From: CAIKMD01 sp963729935 | Lineage (GTDB): Bacteria; Pseudomonadota; Alphaproteobacteria; ATCC43930; CGMCC-115725 | DNA length: 64,000 nucleotides | Direction of reading: 5' to 3' | Assembly (NCBI GenBank): GCA_963729935.1 | Contig: CAVSPW010000005.1 | Location: forward strand, 558,001-622,000 | Position numbers and translations under genes: made by a program | Notes under the pieces: generated by a model | What the model saw: the letters and a program-made list of their open reading frames with translations, nothing else | The model's database searches: none | Told to the model about the DNA's origin: nothing | In this document: one piece after another, positions 35,075-43,405 of the stretch | Position numbering within the stretch: the first letter of the stretch is position 1 | Layout: each line of letters starts with the position of its first letter

Positions 35075-35196
35075 GGTTTCCTTCCCGCCCGGCCGACCGG
35101 GTCACGGCCGAATTATGCGCCTCGGCTCGCTTGCCTTCAACTCATGGGCCGCACGGATTAGAATGCCGGTTTGCCCACTTGATTGCCGGTGATCCC

Positions 35197-37857
35197 ATGC
35201 CCGACGCCTCGCGCGATATGAGCGCCCATCAGCCCATCCGGCTCGCCGATTACCAGCCGCCGCGCTTTTTGATCGATACGGTCGATCTGGTGTTCGATCT
35301 CGGCGAAGAAAAGACGACCGTGAAGGCGCGCCTCGCCTTGCGCCGCAACCCGGCATCGAGCGATCGCGGCGCGCCCTTGAAGCTCGACGGCAAGGAGCTG
35401 GAACTCGTCTCCCTTGCGCTCGACGGGCAAAGCCTCGGCCCCAACCGCTATCAGCGCGACGGCGAGGCCCTCACGATTCCAGGCCTGCCGGACGAATTCA
35501 CGCTCGATATCGAGACGCGGATCGAGCCGCAGAACAACACGGTGCTTTCGGGCCTCTATAAATCCGGCGGCAATTTCTGCACCCAATGCGAGCCCGAAGG
35601 CTTCCGGCGCATCACCTATTTCATCGACCGGCCCGACATGATGGCGCGCTACACGACGACCATCCTCGCCGACAAGACGCGCTATCCGGTGCTGTTGTCC
35701 AACGGGAACCCGGTCGACCGCGGCGAGAGCACGGGCGGGCGGCATTGGGCAAAATGGGTCGATCCGTTCCCGAAACCTTCCTATCTCTTCGCGCTCGTCG
35801 CCGGCGATCTCGTGCCCTTCCGCGACAGCTTCGTCACCAGCGCCGGCAAGACCGTGCCGCTCGCGATCTGGGTGCGTCAGGGCGATGAAGACAAATGCGC
35901 TCATGCGATGGCGTCGCTAAAACACGCGATGAAATGGGACGAGGAGAAATTCGGCCTCGCTTATGACCTCGACGTGTTCAACATCGTCGCCGTCAGTGAT
36001 TTCAACATGGGCGCGATGGAGAACAAGGGACTCAACATCTTCAACACCAAATATGTCCTGGCGAAGCCCGAAACCGCGACCGACATCGATTTCCAGGGCA
36101 TCGAATCGGTGATCGGGCACGAATATTTCCATAACTGGACGGGCGACCGCGTCACCTGCCGCGACTGGTTCCAGCTCTCGCTCAAGGAAGGACTTACCGT
36201 CTATCGCGACCAGGAGTTCTCGGCCGATCAAGGGAGCCGCGCGGTGCGGCGCATCGCCGATGTGCGCCGGCTGCGCGCGGCACAATTCCCGGAAGACGCC
36301 GGCCCGCTCGCCCACCCGGTCCAGCCCGCCCAATATATCGAGATCGACAATTTCTATACGGCGACCGTCTACAACAAAGGCGCCGAGATCGTGCGGATGA
36401 TCGAGATCCTCTTGGGCAAGGACGGATTTCGCAAGGGCATGGATCTCTATTTCAAGCGCCATGACGGGCAGGCCGTGACGATCGAGGATTTCGTCGCCGC
36501 GATGGCCGACGCCAACAGCGCCGACTTCGCGCATTTCCTGCACTGGTACAAGCAGGCTGGCACGCCCGAGCTTACGATCGAGGATCGGTACGACCCCGCG
36601 ACCAGAACATACGATCTCACGATCGCGCAAAAGACTTTGCCGACGCCGGGTCAGCCGGAGAAGCGGGCGCTGGTGGTTCCCGTCGCGATGGGGCTGCTCG
36701 CGCCCGATGGCGCCGAAATGCCGACCCGGCTCGACGGCGAGGCCCAAGCTCGCCGCGGGACACGCGTCCTGGTGCTGAACGAGACCAAACAGAGTTTCCG
36801 CTTCATCGACGTGCCCGCGCCGCCCGTGTCGTCGCTCTTGCGCGGCTTTTCGGCGCCCGCGCGGATCAAGGGCGTGCCCTTGACCCGGCAGAAATTCCTG
36901 GCCCTCAACGACACCGATCCCTTCGCGCGCTGGGAGGCAGGGCAACAGGTCGCGACCGAGTTGTTGCTGGGCCTCGTCGCTGCGCATCGCCGCGGCGAGA
37001 AACTGTCCCTTGATCCCGACCTCGTCGCGCTAAAGCGCCGCGTGCTCGCCGATGCCGATGCCGACCCGGCCTTCGCCGCGGAAGCGATGGCGCTGCCGTC
37101 GGAATACTTTCTCGGCGACCAGATGGAAGAGGTCGATGTCGAAGCGATCCACGCCGCCCGTGAATTTGCACGCACCCAGCTCGGCGCGGCGCTCGCCGCG
37201 GAGCTTGCGGGCGCCTATGACCGGCTCGCCGATCGCGGACCCTATCGCAGCGACGGGGCCGCGATCGGCAAGCGAGCGTTGCGCAACGCGGCGCTTGCCT
37301 ATCTTGCCGCGGCGGGCGGCGAGGCCGGCGTGGCGCGCGCCAAGGCGCAATTCGACACCGGCACCAACATGACCGACGTGCTGGCGGCGTTGAGCGTCTT
37401 GTCCGAAATCGGGCATCCCGCCCGCCTCGACGCGTTCGGCCGGTTCTACGAAAGCTGGAAGCACGATGATCTTGTGATCGACAAATGGTTCAGCCTGCAG
37501 GCGATGTCGTCGCTCCCGGGCACGCTCGCGCGCGTGAGGGAACTGACCCATCATCCGGCCTTCACCATCAAGAATCCGAACCGCATGCGCGCGCTGGTGG
37601 GCGCCTTCACCCAGGGCAATCAGCTGCGCTTTCACGACCGGAGCGGCGCGGGCTATGCGTTCCTCGCCGATCAAGTCATGACGCTCGATCCGCTCAACCC
37701 GCTGATGGCGTCGCGCCTCGTCCAGCCGCTCGGGCAATGGCGGCGCCAGGACAAGGAGCGCCAGGCGCTGATGAAGCGCGAGCTCGAGCGCGTGCTTGCC
37801 CTGCCCAATCTCAGCAAGAACTCTTACGAGATGGTGACGAAGAGTCTCAGCCCGTGA
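35197..37857 (+). CDS. pepN: Aminopeptidase N
   Basis: 886-residue M1-family zinc aminopeptidase removing N-terminal residues from peptides in the cytoplasm. Complete set of marks: substrate motif GAMEN (FNMGAMENKGLN), zinc motif VIGHEYFHNWTGDR with the distal Glu in LKEGLTVYRDQEFSAD, and the long C-terminal helical domain (DUF3458-like) to the end. Length equals that of E. coli PepN (about 870). Start at ATG 35197 (MPDASRDM); ATG 35218 (MSAHQPIRLADYQ) is almost as good and aligns well with other members. The stop overlaps the GTG of the next gene (GTGA). Divergent from the UbiD-family operon. A housekeeping gene between catabolic blocks. Confidence 0.95.
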   Translation: MPDASRDMSAHQPIRLADYQPPRFLIDTVDLVFDLGEEKTTVKARLALRRNPASSDRGAPLKLDGKELELVSLALDGQSLGPNRYQRDGEALTIPGLPDEFTLDIETRIEPQNNTVLSGLYKSGGNFCTQCEPEGFRRITYFIDRPDMMARYTTTILADKTRYPVLLSNGNPVDRGESTGGRHWAKWVDPFPKPSYLFALVAGDLVPFRDSFVTSAGKTVPLAIWVRQGDEDKCAHAMASLKHAMKWDEEKFGLAYDLDVFNIVAVSDFNMGAMENKGLNIFNTKYVLAKPETATDIDFQGIESVIGHEYFHNWTGDRVTCRDWFQLSLKEGLTVYRDQEFSADQGSRAVRRIADVRRLRAAQFPEDAGPLAHPVQPAQYIEIDNFYTATVYNKGAEIVRMIEILLGKDGFRKGMDLYFKRHDGQAVTIEDFVAAMADANSADFAHFLHWYKQAGTPELTIEDRYDPATRTYDLTIAQKTLPTPGQPEKRALVVPVAMGLLAPDGAEMPTRLDGEAQARRGTRVLVLNETKQSFRFIDVPAPPVSSLLRGFSAPARIKGVPLTRQKFLALNDTDPFARWEAGQQVATELLLGLVAAHRRGEKLSLDPDLVALKRRVLADADADPAFAAEAMALPSEYFLGDQMEEVDVEAIHAAREFARTQLGAALAAELAGAYDRLADRGPYRSDGAAIGKRALRNAALAYLAAAGGEAGVARAKAQFDTGTNMTDVLAALSVLSEIGHPARLDAFGRFYESWKHDDLVIDKWFSLQAMSSLPGTLARVRELTHHPAFTIKNPNRMRALVGAFTQGNQLRFHDRSGAGYAFLADQVMTLDPLNPLMASRLVQPLGQWRRQDKERQALMKRELERVLALPNLSKNSYEMVTKSLSP

Positions 37858-38588
37858 AGCGGCCGGCGCTTGCCCTCGCTGCGCTGCTCCTCGCCGGCGG
37901 CGCGGCGGCGCGAGCGCAAACGCCGGCGGAACTACCGGTCGATCTCGCGCTAGTGCTGGCAGTCGATGCGTCGGGCAGCGTGAACACGGCCCGCTTCGAT
38001 CTGCAAAGGCAAGGCTATGCCGCGGCTTTTCGCAACCCGCGGATCATCCAGGCGATCGGGGCCGGGGCGCGGCGCGCGATCGCGGTCTCAATGGTGCAAT
38101 GGACCGGCCCGACGCTCCACGTCCAAGTCATCGACTGGATGCGGGTAACGGACCCCGCTTCGGCGGAGGCCTTGTCGAGCGCCATCGAGGCAGCCCCACG
38201 CCGGCTCTTCGGCGGCGGCACGTCCTTGAGCGGGGCAATCGATTACGGCGTGACGATGCTTGCGGCGAGCCCGTTTCGCGGCCAGCGGCGCGTCATCGAC
38301 ATTTCGGGCGACGGCTCGAACAATGCGGGGCGGCCGCCTTCGCTGGCGCGTGACGACGCCGTCCACGCTGGCATCGTCATCAACGGTCTGCCGATCGCCT
38401 GGATCGAGCCGGGCCTCGACCTCTATTACCGCCAGAACGTCATCGGCGGCCCGGGCTCTTTCGTCATTGCGGCGGACAGCTACGAGAATTTCGCCGATGC
38501 GATCCTGAACAAGCTCGTCACCGAAATCGCCGGGCAGGGCCCGCCCGGGCGCATGACCGCGATCCTTGCCTCCTTTCCCGGGCAATGA
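37854..38588 (+). CDS. DUF1194 / von Willebrand A-like exported protein
   Basis: 244-residue protein. Signal peptide residues 1-22 (KRPALALAALLLAGGAAARA, cleavage before QTPAE), then a VWA-like domain with the metal-ion-adhesion motif LVLAVDASGSVN (D-x-S-x-S) near residue 36, GGGTSLSGAIDYG (Thr position) and VIDISGDGSNNAG (Asp position). Such DUF1194 proteins are periplasmic and of unknown function. It begins with GTG inside the pepN stop codon (GTGA), so translation depends on pepN, an uncommon link between a cytoplasmic peptidase and an exported protein. Ends 62 bases before the hydrolase-LLM fusion gene. Confidence 0.82.
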   Translation: MKRPALALAALLLAGGAAARAQTPAELPVDLALVLAVDASGSVNTARFDLQRQGYAAAFRNPRIIQAIGAGARRAIAVSMVQWTGPTLHVQVIDWMRVTDPASAEALSSAIEAAPRRLFGGGTSLSGAIDYGVTMLAASPFRGQRRVIDISGDGSNNAGRPPSLARDDAVHAGIVINGLPIAWIEPGLDLYYRQNVIGGPGSFVIAADSYENFADAILNKLVTEIAGQGPPGRMTAILASFPGQ

Positions 38589-38650
38589 AATAGTAACCGC
38601 GGATGCCGTTCTCCGGCCGACAGGCCGCGCGCAAGACGGGAGCAATTGCC

Positions 38651-40642
38651 GTGAAAAGAGAGATGATAAGGCTGGGGGAGGTCGATCTCGAACTTCACGA
38701 GACGGGTGACGGCCCGCCCCTCCTGTTCCTTCACAGCGGCCAAGGGTTCGTGCCCGAACAGCCCTTCGTGGCAATGCTGGCAAAGCGGTATCGATTGATT
38801 GCTCCGTCTCATCCCGGCTTCGGCCGTTCGAGCCTGCCGGATTGGGTGGATAGCGTGGACGATATCGCGCATCTCTATCTCGAGCTGATGGACCGGCTCG
38901 ACCTGCGCCGCGCGAAAGTCATGGGCTGCTCGATCGGCGGCTGGATCGCGGCCGATCTCGCGAGCAAATCGCCCGAGCGTATCGAAAAGCTGGTGCTGGT
39001 CGGACCCGAAGGGGTCAAGACCGGCGAGCGCGGCGAGCTGGACATCCCCGATATCTTCGCCGTGTCGCAGGACGAGTTCGCGCGCCTGCGCTTCCACGAT
39101 CCGGCGCTTGCACGCGTGGACCTGACGAAGCTTTCCGAAGAACAGCTGCGTGTCACCGCGCGCAACAACGAGACGCTCGCGCTACTCGTCTGGGAGCCCT
39201 ACATGCATAACCCCAAGCTCAAGCACCGCCTGCATCGGGTCGACATGCCTGTGCTGTTCATGCGCGGCGAGAGCGACGGGCTGGTTTCGGCGGATTATCT
39301 CGCCCGCTACGCGAAGCTCGTGCCCCATGCGCGGATCGAGACGATCGCGGCGGCGGGCCACTCGCCGCAGGTTGAGCAGCCCGAGGCCTTCGTTGCGAAG
39401 GTCGCATCCTTCTTCGAGCAGGGAGTTCTGAGAGCCATGCGAGCCTGGCATTTCAGCGAGAACGCCTATCCCTTCCTGCCGCCCGCGGATGAATACCCGT
39501 CGATCCGCATAACCCTGCCGAACCGGCTCTATGATCCGAAGAAGGGGGCCGAACTCTATGACCGCTTCCTCGATGAATGGCAGATCGCCGAGGAAGAGGG
39601 CATGAATATCATGCTCAACGAGCATCATCAGACGGCGACCTGCGTCGATCCGGCCGCACCGCTGGTGCTGGCCGCGCTCGCGCGCCTCACGCACAAGGCG
39701 CGCCTTCTCATCCTTGGCAATCCGATCGCCAATCGCCGCCAGCCGGTGCGCGTCGCCGAAGAGATGGCCTTGATCGACGTCCTCTCCAAGGGACGGCTCG
39801 AAGCGGGTTTCGTGCGCGGCGTGCCGACCGAGATCCTGCCGGCGAACAGCAATCCGGTGCGCATGAACGAGCGCCATTGGGAGGCGCTCGACCTCATCAT
39901 TCAGGCCTGGACGAGCAATGACGGGCCGACCAGCTTCGAGGGGCGGTTCTTTCATCACCGCAACATCAATATCTGGCCCCGCCCCTATCAGCAGCCGCAT
40001 CCGCCGGTCTGGGTCAGCACGACGAGCGCCGGCGGCGCCGCCCAAGTCGGCGCGCATGGCTTCATTCAGGCGACATTTCTCACCGGCTTCAAGGGCACGC
40101 CGGCGATCTTTGAATCCTACCGCAAGGGTTGGCGCGAGGCCGGCCGGCGCGGCGAGATCCCGGTCAACCGTCTCGCCTATGCCGCGATGGTCTATGTCGC
40201 CGACAGCGACGCGAAGGCGCGCGCCGGCGCGGAGAAGTTGCTGTGGTACATCACGGCGAACAAGGTCTCGCCCTGGTTCCGCAACCCGCCCGGCTACAGC
40301 CCGGTGGCGGCCAATGTGCAGATGATGCTGGGCGATGCGGCGGGCGGCGGCTTCGGCAATTTCGGCGCCAATACGACGGTCGACGGCGCGGTCGCGAACG
40401 GCACCATGTTCTGCGGCACGCCCGATCGCGTGTTCGAGCAGATCAAGAATTTCTACCACCATGTCGGCGGCTTCGGGAATCTTCTGCTCATGGGACAGGC
40501 CGGCTTTCTCGACCATGATGACACGGTGGCGGGGATCAAGAGCTTTGCGCGCGACGTCTATCCGCGCCTTCAGGCCGAATTCCCCGATGACGCGATTTCC
40601 GGCCCGCGCGACACGACGAGCGCCGCCGGCACCAGCCGATAG
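38651..40642 (+). CDS. Fused alpha/beta hydrolase and LLM-class flavin oxidoreductase
   Basis: Single 663-residue open frame. Residues 1-258 are an alpha/beta hydrolase: LLFLHSGQGF oxyanion loop, nucleophile Ser in VMGCSIGGWIA, Asp in MRGESDGLVS, His in AAGHSPQVEQPEAF. From residue 263 (MRAWHFSENAYPFLPP, coded from 39437) a complete LLM enzyme of about 400 residues follows: NIMLNEHHQTATC, EMALIDVLSKGRLEAGFVRGVP, INIWPRPYQQPHPPVW, FCGTPDRVFEQIKNF. The second part has its own native-looking start and a ribosome-like AGGGAG 11 bases before. Just upstream, a TGA (39429-39431) lies in another frame, so this may be two genes joined by a one-base change. GTG start at 38651 has GGGAG 8 bases upstream. 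Confidence 0.85.
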   Translation: MKREMIRLGEVDLELHETGDGPPLLFLHSGQGFVPEQPFVAMLAKRYRLIAPSHPGFGRSSLPDWVDSVDDIAHLYLELMDRLDLRRAKVMGCSIGGWIAADLASKSPERIEKLVLVGPEGVKTGERGELDIPDIFAVSQDEFARLRFHDPALARVDLTKLSEEQLRVTARNNETLALLVWEPYMHNPKLKHRLHRVDMPVLFMRGESDGLVSADYLARYAKLVPHARIETIAAAGHSPQVEQPEAFVAKVASFFEQGVLRAMRAWHFSENAYPFLPPADEYPSIRITLPNRLYDPKKGAELYDRFLDEWQIAEEEGMNIMLNEHHQTATCVDPAAPLVLAALARLTHKARLLILGNPIANRRQPVRVAEEMALIDVLSKGRLEAGFVRGVPTEILPANSNPVRMNERHWEALDLIIQAWTSNDGPTSFEGRFFHHRNINIWPRPYQQPHPPVWVSTTSAGGAAQVGAHGFIQATFLTGFKGTPAIFESYRKGWREAGRRGEIPVNRLAYAAMVYVADSDAKARAGAEKLLWYITANKVSPWFRNPPGYSPVAANVQMMLGDAAGGGFGNFGANTTVDGAVANGTMFCGTPDRVFEQIKNFYHHVGGFGNLLLMGQAGFLDHDDTVAGIKSFARDVYPRLQAEFPDDAISGPRDTTSAAGTSR

Positions 40643-40691
40643 ATCCGATCGAACAATGCAGCCCCAAGTCAACCGAGGAGAAGACCTAAAT

Positions 40692-42206
40692 ATGGCCCGC
40701 CTTGCACAGTGCCTGGTCGCGACCGCCGCGCTCTTGGTGTTTCTGCCCGCCGCCGCCCATGCCGCCAGCGACGAACAAAAGAAATTCGCATATGGCGTGG
40801 TCGAGAAAAACACCCAGGCCATCACCGATATCGGCGATTCGATCTATTATTTCGGCGAGCTCGGCATGCAGGAATTCGAGAGCACGAAGCTCTTGAAGGA
40901 CACGCTCGAAGCCGCGGGCTTCAAGGTCGAGCTGGGCGGCGCCGGCATGCCGACCAATCTTTGGGCGAAATGGGGCAGCGGCAAGCCCTACATCGTCGTC
41001 GAGACCGAGATCGACGCGCTTCCCGGCGGCTCGCAGACGCCGGGCGACTTCACGCATCAGCCGCTCGTGCCCGGCGCGCCGGGCCATATGGAAGGCCACA
41101 ATACCCATGGCGCCGTCGCGACCGCCGCGGCCTATGCGGTGAAGCAGACCATGGAGCGTTACCATCTGCCCGGCACCGTCGCGGTCAATTTCGGACCGGC
41201 CGAGGAAGAGATCGCGAGCCGGCCCTTCATCGTCCGCTCCGGCGCCTTCAAGGACGTCGACGCCGTGATCTACCTCCACATCGGTTATAATTTCGAGACC
41301 GGCTCGGGCCTGCAGAATTATTCGGCCATCAGCACGAAATTCACCTTCCATGGCAAGACCGCCCACGCCGCGGTCGATCCCTGGGACGGCAAGGACGCGC
41401 TCGATGCGGTCGAGCTCATGGATGTGGGCGCCTCGTTCCTGCGCCAGCAGCTCTTCCCGACCTATCGCATTCAGCGCTCGATCACCAATGGCGGCATCCA
41501 GCCCAACATCATCCCCGATCTCGCGCAGATCTGGTATTGGGTGCGCGACGCGAACATGCCGGCCGCCAAGGAGACCTACGACAAGCTCGTCAACATCGCC
41601 AAAGGCGCCGCGCTGATGACCGGCACCACCGTCGACGAGCATTACGAGGCATCGGCCTGGTCCGCGGTATCGATGAAGACGCTGGCGGATGTGGTGCAAA
41701 AGAACATCGACGCGGTCGGCTTGCCGAAATGGAGCGACGAGGAGCAGAAATTCGCGCGCGATTTCCAAGCCGCCGAAAACAGAAAGGTCGTCGGCCTGCC
41801 GACGAGCCTGCCGACCGGGGGCGGGCGTCCGCAATCCACCGCCTCGAACGACAGCGGCGACATCTCCTGGGTCGTGCCCGCCGTGGTCTACAGCTTTCCC
41901 GCGGCCGTACCCGGCATCACCTTCCACAATTGGATCGCCGGCGTGACGCCGACGAGCAGCATCGCGCATAAGGGCGAAGTCGCCGGCGCCAAGGTGCTGG
42001 CGGCGACCATCCTCGATTTCATGACCGAGCCCGCCGTGCTCAAGGCCGCGCATGAGGAGTGGGAACAGGTCACCAAGCAAACGCCCTATTTCTCGCTGCT
42101 CCCACCCGACGCCCAGCCGGACCTGGCGTTGAACCGCGAGACCATGGCAAAATACCGTCCGGAAATGGCCAAGTTCTATCTGCATAAAACGCCACGCTAC
42201 AATTGA
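40692..42206 (+). CDS. Exported M20-family amidohydrolase (AbgB-like)
   Basis: 504-residue metallo-aminoacylase or carboxypeptidase of the M20D/AbgB group, which split amide bonds such as p-aminobenzoyl-glutamate. It has a clear signal peptide (residues 1-22, AHA cleavage before SDEQKKF), unusual for this mainly cytoplasmic group, so it should act in the periplasm. Seen: VVETEIDALPGGSQ, PGHMEGHNTHGAVATAAAYAV (metal region; the position that is often Cys in relatives reads Glu), NFGPAEEEIASRPF (catalytic Glu pair) and KFTFHGKTAHAAVDPWDGKDALDAV (lid domain). GAGGAGAAG precedes the ATG by 8 bases. Located between the hydrolase-LLM fusion and another LLM gene on the same strand; probably one operon processing an amide-linked compound. 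Confidence 0.87.
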   Translation: MARLAQCLVATAALLVFLPAAAHAASDEQKKFAYGVVEKNTQAITDIGDSIYYFGELGMQEFESTKLLKDTLEAAGFKVELGGAGMPTNLWAKWGSGKPYIVVETEIDALPGGSQTPGDFTHQPLVPGAPGHMEGHNTHGAVATAAAYAVKQTMERYHLPGTVAVNFGPAEEEIASRPFIVRSGAFKDVDAVIYLHIGYNFETGSGLQNYSAISTKFTFHGKTAHAAVDPWDGKDALDAVELMDVGASFLRQQLFPTYRIQRSITNGGIQPNIIPDLAQIWYWVRDANMPAAKETYDKLVNIAKGAALMTGTTVDEHYEASAWSAVSMKTLADVVQKNIDAVGLPKWSDEEQKFARDFQAAENRKVVGLPTSLPTGGGRPQSTASNDSGDISWVVPAVVYSFPAAVPGITFHNWIAGVTPTSSIAHKGEVAGAKVLAATILDFMTEPAVLKAAHEEWEQVTKQTPYFSLLPPDAQPDLALNRETMAKYRPEMAKFYLHKTPRYN

Positions 42207-42229
42207 GGCGGGCAGAAAGAGGAAACGCC

Positions 42230-43405
42230 GTGAAGATTTTCAATTTTCACCTCATGCCTTATGCCGATGTCGACCTCGACGCGATCGGCAAGCACGGGAC
42301 GGCCTGGGTTACTTTCTCCAACAGCCACTACGATCCGAAGAAGGGGGCCGAGCTCTATCACCGCTATCTCGACGAGCTCGAATATGCCGACAAGCTCGGC
42401 TTCGACGGGGTCGTGCTCAACGAACATCACCAGAACGCCTACGGGCTGATGCCGACGCCCGGCGTCTTGGCCGGCGCCTTGGCGCGCTCGCTCAAGCGCG
42501 CCAAGCTCGCGATCCTCGGCCGTGCCTTGCCGCTGTTGCAAAACCCGCTCGCCGTGGCCGAGGAATACGCCATCCTCGACAATCTGATGCATGGCCGGTT
42601 CATCGCCGGCTTCGTGCGCGGGATCGGGGCGGAATATCATTCGATGGGCATCAACCCGGTCGATTCCCAAGCGCGCTTCAACGAGGCGCATGAACTCATC
42701 ATCCGCGCTTGGACCGAGCCCGGCCCGTTCCGCTATGCCGGACGGCATTACGAGATCAACTACGTCAATCCTTGGCCGCGGCCTTATCAGAATCCGCACC
42801 CGCCGATCTGGATCCCTTCGCAAGGATCGACCAGCACGATCCAATGGGCGGCGAAGATGCGCTATACCTATTGCCAGACCCTGTCGCCGATCGCGGTGGT
42901 CGCACGCTTCTTCCAGGCTTATCGCGACGAGGCCGAGAAGCTGGGCTACACCGCGACATCCGATCAGCTCGCCTGGTCGAATTCGATCTATGTCGCCGAG
43001 ACCGACGCCAAGGCGATGAAGGAAGCCAAGCCCCATCTCGAGGCGCTCGCCAACCGCTTCCTCGGCATGCCGATCGAGATGCTGCTGCCGCCGGGCTATT
43101 CGACCATCGAGTCGATGAAGCGCGTTGCCGCCGCCAAGGTTCAGGCACACGGCAAGCCGCAGACCGCCGAAGACCTCGTGCGCATGGGCGTCGTCATCGT
43201 CGGCTCGCCGAGCACGGTGCGCGAGAAGCTCGCCGAGTACCAGGACCTCGCCGGCTTCGGCACCAGCCTCACCAAGACGCAATTCGGCACGCTGCCGCGC
43301 GACATGACGCGCGCCAATATGGAAGCGATCGCCGAGGAGGTTCTGCCTTATTTCCGCGAGCGCGCGCCGCAAGCCAGCGAAAAGGTCGCCACGCCCGTCT
43401 CCTAA
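42230..43405 (+). CDS. LLM-class flavin-dependent oxidoreductase
   Basis: 391-residue luciferase-like flavoenzyme of the same long subgroup as 32391-33515 and the C-half of 38651-40642. Seen: KIFNFHLMPYADVD, LNEHHQNAYGLMPTPGV, EYAILDNLMHGRFIAGFVRGIG, NPWPRPYQNPHPPIWIPSQ and VGSPSTVREKLAEYQDLAG. Start is the GTG at 42230 after AGAGGAAACGCC. Follows the M20 gene by 23 bases, so likely the last gene of that operon. The stop overlaps the convergent Fe-S flavoenzyme gene by 4 bases. Reduced-flavin source not visible. Confidence 0.88.
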   Translation: MKIFNFHLMPYADVDLDAIGKHGTAWVTFSNSHYDPKKGAELYHRYLDELEYADKLGFDGVVLNEHHQNAYGLMPTPGVLAGALARSLKRAKLAILGRALPLLQNPLAVAEEYAILDNLMHGRFIAGFVRGIGAEYHSMGINPVDSQARFNEAHELIIRAWTEPGPFRYAGRHYEINYVNPWPRPYQNPHPPIWIPSQGSTSTIQWAAKMRYTYCQTLSPIAVVARFFQAYRDEAEKLGYTATSDQLAWSNSIYVAETDAKAMKEAKPHLEALANRFLGMPIEMLLPPGYSTIESMKRVAAAKVQAHGKPQTAEDLVRMGVVIVGSPSTVREKLAEYQDLAGFGTSLTKTQFGTLPRDMTRANMEAIAEEVLPYFRERAPQASEKVATPVS

